64,000 nt of DNA, taken from contig NZ_QAYE01000004.1 in NCBI RefSeq assembly GCF_003053745.1, positions 186,001 through 250,000 on the forward strand, read 5' to 3'. This DNA is from Sphingomonas faeni. GTDB taxonomy: Bacteria > Pseudomonadota > Alphaproteobacteria > Sphingomonadales > Sphingomonadaceae. Every line of letters starts with the position of its first letter. Within the stretch, counting starts at the first letter, position 1. The notes under the pieces are model-generated. The model was not told where the DNA came from. It did no database searches and saw nothing but the letters and a program-made list of their open reading frames with translations. The position numbers and the translations under genes were made by a program. Of the stretch, positions 1 to 8,282 are shown one piece after another.

Positions 1-405
1 GTGAGCGACTTCGTCGATCGCGATCTCGCGGGCGTATTCACGCACCACGGTATCCTGGAACGGCACCTGCGCACCGCCGGTGACAGCACCCTGCGTACCG
101 ATGCCGGTCAGCAGGTTGGCGTTCAGGCCGACGCCGAATGCCGCGAACGCGTAGAACTGCGCTTCGAGATATTCGAGGTTCAGCGCGACGTTGAGCACGT
201 CGGCGTCGTTGAGTGCCGCAACAGGCGCCGGTCCCGGAGTCGGGGTCGGCGCGAGATCGGCATCGTCGCTGCCGCATGCCGAGAGAAGCGTGGCACCGCC
301 GATTGCGAGCGCGGAACCGCCGGCAAAACGCAGGAAGTTACGGCGTTCGTTGCGCCGGCTGGCGATCGCGTCGAACATTTCGAGCTTGGTAGAGAGATCG
401 GTCAT
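1..405 (-). CDS. Ferritin-like exported protein, partial (C-terminus off the left edge)
   Basis: The first 135 codons are present; the gene runs off the left edge. The N-terminus has a twin-arginine-like RRNFLR motif, a hydrophobic stretch and a LLSAC lipobox, so a membrane-anchored lipoprotein is likely. After a proline-rich linker it has the [10 protein letters not shown] helix typical of the Ferritin_2 (PF13668) family. ATG at 403-405 is the only good start before the signal sequence. It lies 52 bp downstream of a paralog on the same strand (457-1479), so the two are probably co-transcribed. Family members are four-helix proteins often linked to desiccation or stress; iron binding is not shown here. 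Confidence 0.85.
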   Translation of the reverse strand, partial: MTDLSTKLEMFDAIASRRNERRNFLRFAGGSALAIGGATLLSACGSDDADLAPTPTPGPAPVAALNDADVLNVALNLEYLEAQFYAFAAFGVGLNANLLTGIGTQGAVTGGAQVPFQDTVVREYAREIAIDEVAH

Positions 406-456
406 TGGGTTAATCCCCTGAATAGCAAAGAAGAGCGTTGGGCGAGGCCGATGCGA

Positions 457-1479
457 TCAGGCTGCCGCGATGCTCGTTCTGATGGTGCCGTTCATGCCGT
501 TCGGGTAGAACCCGCCGGCCGATGCCGCACCGCTGTTGAGATAGACGATGTTGAGCACCTGGCTGGCCGAGCGGCTGTAGGCGACACCATCTGCGTCGAG
601 GGGAACGATGTTCGACACGGTGACGGCGGCCTGCGTCGCCGACAGGTTGATCGGCGTCGCCTGATACGACGAGATGCCCTGATCGATGTCGTTGGTGCCG
701 AAGATCGTCGTGTTGGCGCCACCGCCGTCGAGGCTGTCGCGAGCACGCGAGATCGCGTCGGCCGAGGTGCGCAGCGACGGGGTCGCGATGCCCTTGCCGT
801 ACAGCGTCGTGCGGACGATCGCAGCGTGATACGCCTCGACCGCGAGCAGGCCGGCAGCGGCTTCGAGATAAGCCTTGCTGGTGAGCAGCGGGGCGGCGCC
901 CTTGTACGCGGTCACGCCGACGTCTTCGAAGATGAACGCTCCGAGCAGGAATGCTTCGTCCGAAGCATACGGATCGAACGCGGTGCCGGCGGGGACGAGG
1001 CCAGCAGCCTGTGCCGCGAGCGAGAAGGCGCTGGTCGGCGAGACGCTGACATCGATCACCGGCTGCGCGACGGCGGCCGAGGTGCCGAGCGCGGTGCGGA
1101 GGAACTTGACGTGTGCGATCTCGTCCTGCGCGATTTCACGCGCGTACTGGCGGACGATCGGATCGGTGAAGTTGACCTGGCGACCACCGCGGACCGCGCC
1201 CTGGGTGCCGGTGCCGGTGAGCAGGCTGTTGTCGAGGCCGGTGCCATAGGCGGCGTAGGAGTAGAACTGCGCCTCGAGATATTCGAGGTTGAGTGCGAAG
1301 TTCAGGACGTCCGCATCGGTGATCGTCTGTGCCGACGCCGAGCTGGAGAAGGACAGCGCGGTCGCACCGGCTGCGGTCATCGCAGCGGCGCCCAGCGCGG
1401 TCTTGAAGAATTCACGTCGCTCGCTGCGGCGTTCCACTCGCGCATCGAGGGCTTCGATCAGGTGCACGCTCTCGGTCAT
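457..1479 (-). CDS. Ferritin-like (PF13668-type) Tat-exported protein
   Basis: 340 aa. The N-terminus has [10 protein letters not shown], a Tat-like double arginine, then a hydrophobic segment ending SASAQ, which predicts export and cleavage rather than the lipid anchor of its paralog. The ferritin-like helices follow ([30 protein letters not shown]), and Glu/His residues in these helices could bind metal. Start ATG at 1477-1479 has a GGAGGA ribosome-binding site; a longer frame upstream has no supporting site. A 14-bp perfect palindrome lies about 58 bp upstream. The physiological role is unknown; tandem pairs of this family occur in sphingomonads. Confidence 0.85.
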   Translation of the reverse strand: MTESVHLIEALDARVERRSERREFFKTALGAAAMTAAGATALSFSSSASAQTITDADVLNFALNLEYLEAQFYSYAAYGTGLDNSLLTGTGTQGAVRGGRQVNFTDPIVRQYAREIAQDEIAHVKFLRTALGTSAAVAQPVIDVSVSPTSAFSLAAQAAGLVPAGTAFDPYASDEAFLLGAFIFEDVGVTAYKGAAPLLTSKAYLEAAAGLLAVEAYHAAIVRTTLYGKGIATPSLRTSADAISRARDSLDGGGANTTIFGTNDIDQGISSYQATPINLSATQAAVTVSNIVPLDADGVAYSRSASQVLNIVYLNSGAASAGGFYPNGMNGTIRTSIAAA

Positions 1480-1536
1480 ATCAGGGTCCTCCCCTTGCTG
1501 TTGCGGACGTCGAAATGCTCTGCGGCAGTCGCGCAA

Positions 1537-1550
1537 CGGGGCATGCCCCG
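1537..1550. promoter_or_regulatory. 14-bp perfect palindrome upstream of ferritin-like genes
   Basis: CGGGGCATGCCCCG is a perfect inverted repeat 58 bp upstream of the ATG of the ferritin-like gene at 457-1479. Its position suits an operator or a 5' untranslated hairpin. No regulator is identified, so the role is inference from position only. Confidence 0.3.
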
Positions 1551-1829
1551 ATCAGGTCGATTGCTCGAATCCCGCTCGTAACGCGCTCAATTACGGACAT
1601 AAAAAAAGCCGTCCGTGGCGAGAAACGTACGCGGATGAATAATGGATGCACGGTTCAAGGGGGTGCGATGAAATAAATTTCACGACCCGGCAGAGAGGCT
1701 TACCTGCTTGCGATGATTGGGGTTTTGGTGGCGGCTGGATGCCGGCTTCACCTTTCCCTGGTCCTCCCGGAAAACGCCCGGCAGGCCCTCTTTTCTCTCC
1801 CTACCGGAGAGAGAGAAAAGGTAACGCGT

Positions 1830-1860
1830 TCGGCGGATCGGGCCGAGCCGGATCCGCCGA
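1830..1860 (-). terminator. Hairpin downstream of the MipA/OmpV gene
   Basis: Arms TCGGCGGATC (1830-1839) and GATCCGCCGA (1851-1860) are perfectly complementary across an 11-nt loop, 10 bp after the stop of the minus-strand gene at 1871. On the minus strand a pyrimidine-rich stretch with CTTTTC follows, not a clean T-run, so it is a weak intrinsic terminator. A second inverted repeat (1790-1799 with 1811-1820) lies just beyond. The rest of 1480-1870 has no gene. Confidence 0.5.
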
Positions 1861-1870
1861 AATCGATAGC

Positions 1871-2734
1871 TTAGAACGTGTAGGTCAGGCCGAGGGCGTA
1901 GAGCCACTGGTCCGCATCACCGACGTCGGCGACGATCGGGGTGTTCTTATACTTGCCGAGCATGCGACCGTAGAGGACGCCTGCGCCGACGCCGAAGCCG
2001 TGGCGCAGATCGCCCGAGAGGCTCTGCACGACGAACAGCGAGGCGTTCGCGCGACGGAAGCCGCTGTCGTTGATGTCGTAGGTGCGCAGGCCGCTGTTCA
2101 GCGAGCCGATCGGCGTCACGGCGGCATAGGTGCGGCCGAAGCCCTTGCCGGCGTAATCCGCCGACACGCCGAGCGAGACGAGCGTGCGGACCGACAGCGG
2201 CGTGGTGTAGTTCACCTGCGGGGTGATGACGTAGCTGTCATAGGTGCCCGACACGTCGTGGACGTACGCGACGCGCGCGGTGATCGTGTCGTAGTCGCTG
2301 GTGATGACGCCGGTCTTGCCGATGCCGACATAGCCGCCGAGCTCATACGCGGTATCGATCTTGCCGAGTGCGCGGACCTGGCGGTTGTCGATGTCGCCGG
2401 TGCGATCGCGGCGGATGCCGCCGATGACGCCGACTTCGTAGTTGATGCCGACTTCGCCCGTGTTCGGGATCAGGTTAAAATAGAGCTGCGTGCCGCGGAG
2501 GAAGAAGTCATGCCCGCGCACCGTGCCGACGATGGCGCCGGCGGGGGTGAAGGAATTGCTGTCCGCACCTTCGTAATCGGGCATCGACACCGCACCGACC
2601 GCGATGGTGATACGGTTGTTGTCGCGCGGGTCCGTGATCGTTGGCGACGGGTTCGGATCGGTCTGGGCGAGCGCCGGGGTGGCGGTTGCCAGCACCGCGA
2701 TTGCGGCAGACATGAGAAGGGTGAATGCGCGCAA
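1871..2734 (-). CDS. MipA/OmpV family outer-membrane protein
   Basis: 287 aa with a signal peptide (MRAFTLLMSAAIAVLATATPALAQ cleaved after ALAQ). The mature part looks like a beta-barrel: alternating aromatic and small residues, the early motif VSMPDYEGADS, and a C-terminal phenylalanine (LTYTF) typical of BAM-assembled outer-membrane proteins. This matches the MipA/OmpV family (PF06629), known as MltA-interacting scaffolds or porin-like proteins. It is followed by a hairpin. The upstream minus-strand gene is a DUF2141 protein 69 bp away. The family is confident; the partner or substrate is not known. Confidence 0.85.
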   Translation of the reverse strand: MRAFTLLMSAAIAVLATATPALAQTDPNPSPTITDPRDNNRITIAVGAVSMPDYEGADSNSFTPAGAIVGTVRGHDFFLRGTQLYFNLIPNTGEVGINYEVGVIGGIRRDRTGDIDNRQVRALGKIDTAYELGGYVGIGKTGVITSDYDTITARVAYVHDVSGTYDSYVITPQVNYTTPLSVRTLVSLGVSADYAGKGFGRTYAAVTPIGSLNSGLRTYDINDSGFRRANASLFVVQSLSGDLRHGFGVGAGVLYGRMLGKYKNTPIVADVGDADQWLYALGLTYTF

Positions 2735-2803
2735 GGAAATGCTCCGGAGAAAAAGGTTCCACGTCGCAACGCGGTAAAACCGTTTTCGGTCCGCTGCGAT
2801 CGG

Positions 2804-3238
2804 TCAGAAGATGTAACGCATTTTTACCTGTTGCATTTCGGCATCACCGGCAAGCATGAACCGGGCGGCATCGAAACGCGGCGGGCCGAAGCGGACGGCG
2901 GCATTGCGCGAGAACCCATAGCCCTCGCGCGGGATGCCCGCGATCGTATCGAGCTTCGCATTGCTGTTCTCGTCATGGATGATCGCGAGCGCATAGCCTC
3001 GCTGCGGCAGGCCCGAAAAGCTGGTAGCGTGGATGCTGGCGGGCAGCGTCCGCGTCAGTGCCTTGGCATCGTCGACGCAGGCGGGGAAATTGTCGGGGTC
3101 CGCGGTGAGGCAGATCCGGATCATCCCCTTCGACGAGCGGAGATTGTCGACCTGGACGTCGAGCCGCGTGACGGGCGCGGTCGCCGACAGCATCGCCCAT
3201 GTCGTTGCTGCCGCCACGACGAGCAGCCGCTTCCGCAT
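2804..3238 (-). CDS. DUF2141 domain exported protein
   Basis: 144 aa from ATG 3236-3238 (MRKRLLVVAAATTWAML), which gives a clean signal peptide; the frame is open about 24 codons further upstream but with no sign of coding there. The body has the DUF2141 (PF09912) pattern: LDVQVDNLRSSKGMIRICL near the mature start, then YALAIIHDENSNAKLDTI and a glycine-rich IPREGYGFSRN. Members are small secreted beta-sandwich proteins of unknown function. It is upstream of the MipA/OmpV gene on the same strand and may share its transcript. Confidence 0.85.
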   Translation of the reverse strand: MRKRLLVVAAATTWAMLSATAPVTRLDVQVDNLRSSKGMIRICLTADPDNFPACVDDAKALTRTLPASIHATSFSGLPQRGYALAIIHDENSNAKLDTIAGIPREGYGFSRNAAVRFGPPRFDAARFMLAGDAEMQQVKMRYIF

Positions 3239-3742
3239 GCGCGCCGGCAAGATCGCCGCGTTGCTTGTCGGTGCCGCAGAGCCGATCCCAAAAGCGGAAA
3301 TAGAGGCCATAGATGCACCCGTGTCGTTCGTGATGTCGCCGATGATGGCTCGCCGTGATCAGCCAGCCGCCCCATGCGCCCCGCCACATGAACCGGAGAA
3401 AAACTTCCCCACGTCATGCGATGGGTTACCCCATAGCCGTCATGATCGTCAGTACCAGACCCGGTGCGTCGATGTTGATCGGAATCAACAGCACCCGTAG
3501 CGGAATTACCACAGCGCCGGTGATCGGCTCGATCGGATCGCCTTGATCAGGAGGTCGCGAGACGCCGTTGTAGGCGCGTGATCGTGTCGGACTCCCGCAT
3601 GATGGAGTCGCGGATGGTCGTGCCCAGTTCGCCGGCCATGTCTGCGCGCATTGGGTACCCTAATCCACGACATCCCGCCTCTTTCGCCTGTGCGACACGC
3701 CTGCTACTCAGACAAATAATGAGAGCACGAGAGGGTGTCGTT
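3239..3742. other. Intergenic region between divergent genes
   Basis: About 500 bp between the DUF2141 gene (minus) and the GH127 gene (plus). It should hold both promoters, but no confident promoter or operator could be picked by eye. Apart from one possible 34-codon minus-strand frame at 3547-3651, no coding sequence is convincing. Confidence 0.5.
3547..3651 (-). CDS. Possible small ORF (34 aa), doubtful
   Basis: From ATG at 3649-3651 the frame encodes a short, charged, helix-prone peptide (begins MRADMAGELG, ends TRLQRRLATS). Third codon positions are strongly G/C, as in neighbouring real genes, and an AGGG lies about six bases upstream. It resembles nothing recognised and could be chance in GC-rich DNA. 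It is listed because it lies in an otherwise empty 500-bp gap. Confidence 0.22.
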   Translation of the reverse strand: MRADMAGELGTTIRDSIMRESDTITRLQRRLATS

Positions 3743-5704
3743 ATGGTCGAGCTGTGCCGCGGGGGCCAATCCCGCCGGAAATTCCTGACGGGTGTCGCGA
3801 CCGGTGCTTTGACCGTGGGCTCCCTGTCGATCGGTCCGCAGGCGTTTGCGTTCGTGCCGCCAGAGGTGGTGCCGGCGACGGTGCCGACCGCGACATTGCA
3901 GGCGTTCGACCTGGCCGACGTCACGCTCGGCGAGGGACCGTTCCTGCATGCGCAGCGCAAGACCGAGGCGTATCTGCTCGCGCTGCAACCCGACCGGATG
4001 CTCCACAATTTCCGGGTGAATGCCGGGCTGGCACCGAAAGCACCGGTCTATGGCGGCTGGGAATCGGATCCGCTGTGGGCGGACATCAACTGCCACGGGC
4101 ATACGCTGGGGCATTATCTGTCGGCGTGTGCGCTCGCCTATCGATCGACCGGCGACCGGCGGTTCAAGGTGCGGATCGACCATATCGCGCGCGAACTGGC
4201 GGCGTGCCAGGCGGCGTCGGGGACCGGGCTGGTCTGCGCGTTCCCAGACGGGCCGGCGCTGGTGGCGGCGCATCTGCGCGGCGATCCGATCACCGGCGTG
4301 CCGTGGTACACGCTGCACAAGGTGTATGCGGGCCTGCGCGATGCGACGTTGCTGGCGGACAGCGACACGGCGCGCGCGGTGCTGCTGCGGCTGGCGGACT
4401 GGGCGGTGGTCGCGAGCCGGCCGCTGAGCGATGCGCAGTTCGAGACCATGCTGGATACCGAGCATGGCGGCATGAACGAGGTGTTCGCCGACCTCTACAC
4501 GATGACCGGGACCGCCGAGTATCGGACGATGGCGGAGCGGTTCTCGCACAAGGCGATCCTCGCGCCGCTGGCCAAGAGCCGCGACCATCTCGACGGGCTG
4601 CATGCCAATACGCAGGTGCCGAAGATCATCGGTTTCCAGCGGGTGTGGGAGGTGACGGGGAAGCCCGAATACCGCGAGGCGTCCGAATTCTTCTGGAAGA
4701 CGGTGGCGCTGACGCGGTCGTTCGCCACCGGCGGGCACGGCGACAACGAGCATTTCTTTCCGGTCGCCGATTTCGCCGAGCATGTCCTGTCGGCGAAGGG
4801 ATCGGAGACGTGTTGCCAGCACAACATGCTGAAGCTGACGCGGGCGCTGTTCCTGCACGATCCGCAGGCGGGCTATGCCGATTATTACGAGCGGACGCTG
4901 TATAACGGGATCCTCGCGTCGCAGGACCCGGACAGCGGCATGGCGACGTACTTCCAGGGTGCGCGGCCGGGCTACATGAAGCTGTACCACACGCCCGAGA
5001 ACTCGTTCTGGTGCTGCACCGGCACGGGGATGGAAAACCACGTCAAATACCGCGACTCGATCTATTTCCACGACGACCGCGCGCTGTACGTGAATTTGTT
5101 CGTGCCCTCCGCCGTGCGGTGGAAGGACAAGGACGCGGTGCTGACGCAGGTGACGGCGTTCCCCGATGCGGCGACGACGACGCTGCGCTGGACGTTGAAG
5201 CGACCAGCCGAGCTGACGCTGAAGCTGCGTCATCCGGGGTGGAGCCGGACCGCGGTGGTGCTGGTGAACGGGGTCGAGGCGGTGCGGTCGACCAGTCCGG
5301 GGCGGTATCTGGAATTGGCGCGGGGGTGGCGCGACGGCGATACGGTGGAACTGCGGCTGGATATGCGCGCCGGGGTCGAGCGGTCGCCGGCGGCGCCGGA
5401 AATCGTCGCGTTCACTTACGGGCCGCTGGTGATGGCGGGCAGCTTCGGGCGCGAGGGGCTGGCGCCGGGATCGGACATCATCGTCAACGAGCGCAAATAT
5501 GGCGAGTATAATGCCGCGCCGTTCACGCCGCCGACGCTGGCGGGCGATCCCGACACGATCGCGCAGAAGATGCGCGCGGGGGACCGGCCGCTGGAGTTCA
5601 CGATCCTCGCGGCGGACCGGCAGCCGGTGCGGATGGTGCCGTATTTCCGCGTCGCGCATGAGCGCTATGCGACCTACTGGCCGATCGCGCCGGGATTGGC
5701 GTAG
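3743..5704 (+). CDS. Tat-exported GH127-type glycoside hydrolase (beta-L-arabinofuranosidase-like)
   Basis: 653 aa. The start at ATG 3743 places SRRKFLTG and a hydrophobic stretch at the N-terminus, a twin-arginine signal. The body matches glycoside hydrolase family 127 (PF07944): LHNFRVNAGL, INCHGHTLGHYLSA, and two cysteine motifs, SETCCQHNMLKLTR (about residues 354-367) and FWCCTGTGMEN (about 422-432). In the characterised HypBA1 enzyme, a glutamate and cysteines in these motifs bind zinc and form the active site, so activity looks preserved. The substrate is probably an L-arabinofuranoside or related sugar. No sugar transporter or other glycosidase lies next to it. Confidence 0.85.
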   Translation: MVELCRGGQSRRKFLTGVATGALTVGSLSIGPQAFAFVPPEVVPATVPTATLQAFDLADVTLGEGPFLHAQRKTEAYLLALQPDRMLHNFRVNAGLAPKAPVYGGWESDPLWADINCHGHTLGHYLSACALAYRSTGDRRFKVRIDHIARELAACQAASGTGLVCAFPDGPALVAAHLRGDPITGVPWYTLHKVYAGLRDATLLADSDTARAVLLRLADWAVVASRPLSDAQFETMLDTEHGGMNEVFADLYTMTGTAEYRTMAERFSHKAILAPLAKSRDHLDGLHANTQVPKIIGFQRVWEVTGKPEYREASEFFWKTVALTRSFATGGHGDNEHFFPVADFAEHVLSAKGSETCCQHNMLKLTRALFLHDPQAGYADYYERTLYNGILASQDPDSGMATYFQGARPGYMKLYHTPENSFWCCTGTGMENHVKYRDSIYFHDDRALYVNLFVPSAVRWKDKDAVLTQVTAFPDAATTTLRWTLKRPAELTLKLRHPGWSRTAVVLVNGVEAVRSTSPGRYLELARGWRDGDTVELRLDMRAGVERSPAAPEIVAFTYGPLVMAGSFGREGLAPGSDIIVNERKYGEYNAAPFTPPTLAGDPDTIAQKMRAGDRPLEFTILAADRQPVRMVPYFRVAHERYATYWPIAPGLA

Positions 5705-5822
5705 GTCGGGCGGTGTAGTCCCGACGCGTTCGATGCGGTTGCGATAGCCTCTATGCAGTGCGGCGAAACCTGATAGCCTCCCTCTTCAGAGCAGGACGAC
5801 CTGCCAATACGGAGAGAGATGC

Positions 5823-6023
5823 ATGGCACATCAAAACGCCGCGCGCGGGGATACCGGCACGAATACCAGCGCCGATTCCGGCAGGGATCACAAGAGCCTG
5901 ATCTATGTGATCGCGGGGAGTATATTGGCGTTGGGGCTGGTGTTGATGGCGTTCTACGACCGGGCCGGCGATTCCATGCCGATCGCGTCGGTGGAGACTC
6001 CGGTGGTTACTGCGCAGAAATAG
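5823..6023 (+). CDS. Small single-pass membrane protein, hypothetical
   Basis: 66 aa. A hydrophilic N-terminus (about 25 residues) is followed by one transmembrane segment (LIYVIAGSILALGLVLMAFY) and a short C-terminal tail. ATG 5823 is chosen over ATG 5819 because the GGAGAG site at 5811-5816 is better spaced and the 5819 frame has no protein-like character. Its last 17 bp overlap, tail to tail, the end of the acetyltransferase gene on the other strand. Function unknown. Confidence 0.6.
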   Translation: MAHQNAARGDTGTNTSADSGRDHKSLIYVIAGSILALGLVLMAFYDRAGDSMPIASVETPVVTAQK

Positions 6024-6561
6024 CGCCGGGACTTTGCGACGCCGCGGCTCGGTCGAAGATCAGGATCGGGGCGTCTCGGTAGGTGCCCGTGGTGCGAAGG
6101 CGGTAGCCTAGCCGTTCCGCGAGGCGGATCGAGGGGGCGTTAGCGGGGTCTATGATGCAGGTCGTCGCGGGGATGCGCGCGTCGGTCCAGGCGAGGATCG
6201 CCGCGAGCGCTTCGGAGGCGTAGCCTTTTCCTTGCGCATCGCCGGTCAGCGTCCAGCCTGTTTCTGGAGTTGCGTCGATCGAGGGGTCGATGGCTCTGCG
6301 TGCTTCGATGAGGCCGAGTTCGCCGATGAGGTGGCCTGTGGCGGTGTCGCGGGCGATCCAGCTGCCGTAGCCGAACAGCGACCATTGGCCGATCGAGCGG
6401 AGCAGGCGGATCCAGACGTCCTCTCGGGTGCGCGGCTGGCCGCCGATCATCGTGTAGACGCGCGGGTCGGTCCACATTGCGGCGCAGTCTTCGAGGTCGG
6501 TGGCGGCGTGGGCGCTCAGGGTTAGGCGGGCGGTGGTTAACGTGGGAGCGGATGTGGGCAT
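6007..6561 (-). CDS. GNAT family N-acetyltransferase (RimJ/RimL-like)
   Basis: 184 aa from ATG 6561 (a GTG two codons upstream is also possible). It starts TLTTARLTLSAH, the usual first strand of RimJ/RimL-type GNAT proteins, and has the acetyl-CoA-binding motif region TGDAQGKGYASEALAA and the C-terminal SIRLAERLGYRL. These suggest N-acetylation of a protein or small molecule using acetyl-CoA. The substrate cannot be inferred. It converges on the small membrane protein gene with a 17-bp overlap of 3' ends. Confidence 0.85.
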   Translation of the reverse strand: MPTSAPTLTTARLTLSAHAATDLEDCAAMWTDPRVYTMIGGQPRTREDVWIRLLRSIGQWSLFGYGSWIARDTATGHLIGELGLIEARRAIDPSIDATPETGWTLTGDAQGKGYASEALAAILAWTDARIPATTCIIDPANAPSIRLAERLGYRLRTTGTYRDAPILIFDRAAASQSPGAISAQ

Positions 6562-6611
6562 TTCCACGGTCTACGGGTGATCTCGACGGAGGGGTATCCG
6601 TTGCAAAGCTT

Positions 6612-6764
6612 TCTCCCCTCCGTGGAAGGGAGGGGTCGGGGGTGGGTCGGCCCGCTTGAGCCACTCGCGTTCCGGTATGCGGAAGGCAGTCCACTCTTTA
6701 ACCGCGCGTGTTCGAACTTGCGGAAGCCGACCCACCCCCAGCCCCTCCCTTCCAGGGAGGGGAG
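6612..6764. repeat. Large imperfect inverted repeat (GGGAGGGGTCGGGG family)
   Basis: Two arms of about 40 bp at the ends of this 153-bp interval are near reverse complements; each carries a short inner hairpin around TGGAAGGGAGGGG. The core resembles the arms of the repeat inside leuS (42528-42631). Together with the tandem repeats and another palindrome it fills the 6562-7115 gap; no gene is seen there. Confidence 0.75.
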
Positions 6765-6791
6765 CAGATTGAGCTTCTCCTCTTCGTACGG

Positions 6792-6839
6792 TTCGCACGT
6801 TCGCACGTTCGCACGTTCGCACGTTCGCACGTTCGCACG
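6792..6839. repeat. Tandem repeat, six copies of TTCGCACG
   Basis: Six perfect consecutive 8-bp units. Such uninterrupted short arrays change copy number by slippage and can be useful strain markers. It lies about 275 bp upstream of crtY, outside any coding region. Confidence 0.95.
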
Positions 6840-6858
6840 CCGCGATGATCGTTCGTTT

Positions 6859-6984
6859 GATCCTCCCCCGCAAGGGGGAGGTGTCGCCGGAGGTGACGGA
6901 GGGGGAGGATGCGGAACAGAGGTTTCCCTTTCCTCCCCCTCCGTCTGGCAAAGTGCCAGCCACCTCCCCCTGGCGGGGGAGGAT
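6859..6984. repeat. 125-bp nested palindrome, family A copy 1
   Basis: It begins GATCCTCCCCCGC and ends GCGGGGGAGGAT. The outer arms are complementary, and each half contains its own hairpin (CTCCCCC with GGGGGAG; GACGGAGGGGGAGGA with its complement). Near-identical copies occur at 25856-25980, 29256-29382, 51896-52021 and 62593-62719, all intergenic. Confidence 0.95.
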
Positions 6985-7003
6985 TGAGGTGAGCCCCTCC
7001 CCT

Positions 7004-7037
7004 GCCCCCCGCCCCCCGCCCCCCGCCCCCCGCCCCC
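7004..7037. repeat. Tandem repeat of GCCCCCC, nearly five units
   Basis: Four perfect 7-bp units (7004-7031) and a partial fifth. It sits 79 bp upstream of the crtY start, where the promoter or leader would be expected, and so could affect expression by slippage. This is inference from position. Confidence 0.9.
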
Positions 7038-7115
7038 GGCAACGCAGGTTGTCTTCGCGGGCGATTGGTTCGGAAAGGTTGTTTTCGAGGCTCTCGCTTT
7101 GCGCTAGTCGGAGGC

Positions 7116-8282
7116 ATGGCATCGACGATCTCCTGCGACGTTGCGATCGTTGGCGCGGGTTTGGCCGGCGGGATGATCGCGCTGGCGCTCAAGGCCAAGC
7201 ACCCCGCGCTCGACGTGCGACTGATCGACTCCGCGCCAGTCGTCGGCGGGAATCATCTCTGGTCGTTCTTCGGCAGCGACGTGGCGCAAGGCGATCGCTG
7301 GATTGTCGCGCCGCTCGTGGTGCATGCGTGGCGCGGATATGACGTGCGCTTCCCGGCGCATCAGCGGACGATCGACGCGACCTATTATTCGATCGAGAGC
7401 ACGCGGCTCGACCGCGAAGTGCGTCGCGCGCTGCCGCCGCATGCCTTGATGCTTGGGCGGAAGGTGTCGGGGGCTAGTGCGACCGCGGTGGTGCTGGCGG
7501 ATGGCGACCGGATCGAGGCGACCGGCGTGATCGACGCGCGGGGGGCGGGCGATCTTTCGCTGCTCGATCTCGCCTGGCAGAAGTTTCTCGGGCGCGAACT
7601 GGCGTTGCGCGTGCCGCACGAAAGCCCGCGGCCGATGGTGATGGATGCCACCATTCCGCAGATCGACGGGTATCGGTTCGTCTATTGCCTGCCGTTCTCG
7701 GCGGACCGGATGTTCGTCGAGGACACCTATTATAGCGACACGCCCGATCTGGATGTGCCGGTGCTGGGCGCGCGGATCGACGCGTATGTCACGGCGCGCG
7801 GCTGGGACGTGGAGCGCGTCGTGCGCGAGGAGTCGGGCGTGTTGCCGGTCGCGATGGGGGGCGATTTCGAGGCGTATTGGCGGTCGGGTGGTGCTCGGGT
7901 GGCCAAGGCCGGCATGCGCGCGGGGATGTTTCATCCGACCACCGGCTATTCGCTGCCCGACGCGGTGCGGACCGCTTCGATGCTCGCCGGCCTCGGCGAT
8001 TTCTCGGGCGCGAAACTCCACGATGCGACGCATGCGATGGCGCGCGCGACCTGGAAAAGCCGCGGCTTCTACCGGATGCTCGACACGATGTTGTTCCGCG
8101 CCGCCGAACCGGAGGAACGCTACCGTATCCTCGAGCGCTTCTACCGCCTCTCCCCCTCGCTTATCGGCCGTTTCTACGCCGGCCGCTCGACGCTTTCCGA
8201 CAAGGCGCGCGTTCTGACCGGCAAGCCCCCCGTCCCCATCGTGCGCGCCGTCCGCGCCATCGCAGGCAGTATGTCATCATGA
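7116..8282 (+). CDS. crtY: Lycopene beta-cyclase CrtY
   Basis: 388 aa. It cyclises both ends of lycopene to beta-carotene. The dinucleotide-binding motif DVAIVGAGLAGG is near residues 8-19, followed by NHLWSFF and later HPTTGYSLPDAVR, all typical of bacterial CrtY. It overlaps crtI by ATGA (8279-8282), so the two are translationally coupled. ATG 7116 gives the expected N-terminus, although its GGAGG ends just one base before the ATG, closer than normal. An upstream TTG (7065) would add 17 atypical residues and was not preferred. Confidence 0.9.
   Translation: MASTISCDVAIVGAGLAGGMIALALKAKHPALDVRLIDSAPVVGGNHLWSFFGSDVAQGDRWIVAPLVVHAWRGYDVRFPAHQRTIDATYYSIESTRLDREVRRALPPHALMLGRKVSGASATAVVLADGDRIEATGVIDARGAGDLSLLDLAWQKFLGRELALRVPHESPRPMVMDATIPQIDGYRFVYCLPFSADRMFVEDTYYSDTPDLDVPVLGARIDAYVTARGWDVERVVREESGVLPVAMGGDFEAYWRSGGARVAKAGMRAGMFHPTTGYSLPDAVRTASMLAGLGDFSGAKLHDATHAMARATWKSRGFYRMLDTMLFRAAEPEERYRILERFYRLSPSLIGRFYAGRSTLSDKARVLTGKPPVPIVRAVRAIAGSMSS

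Noticed and set aside
1-1581. 526-codon plus-strand frame over the ferritin-like genes
   Set aside because: No ribosome-binding site or family features; the minus-strand genes have signal peptides and conserved helices.
3704-5659. 651-codon open frame antisense to the GH127 gene
   Set aside because: Long antisense frames are common in GC-rich coding DNA; its translation is Arg/His/Pro-rich with no motif, while the plus strand encodes a full enzyme.
6792-6839. CRISPR-like array
   Set aside because: Contiguous 8-bp units without spacers; it is a simple tandem repeat. No CRISPR array or cas gene was found.
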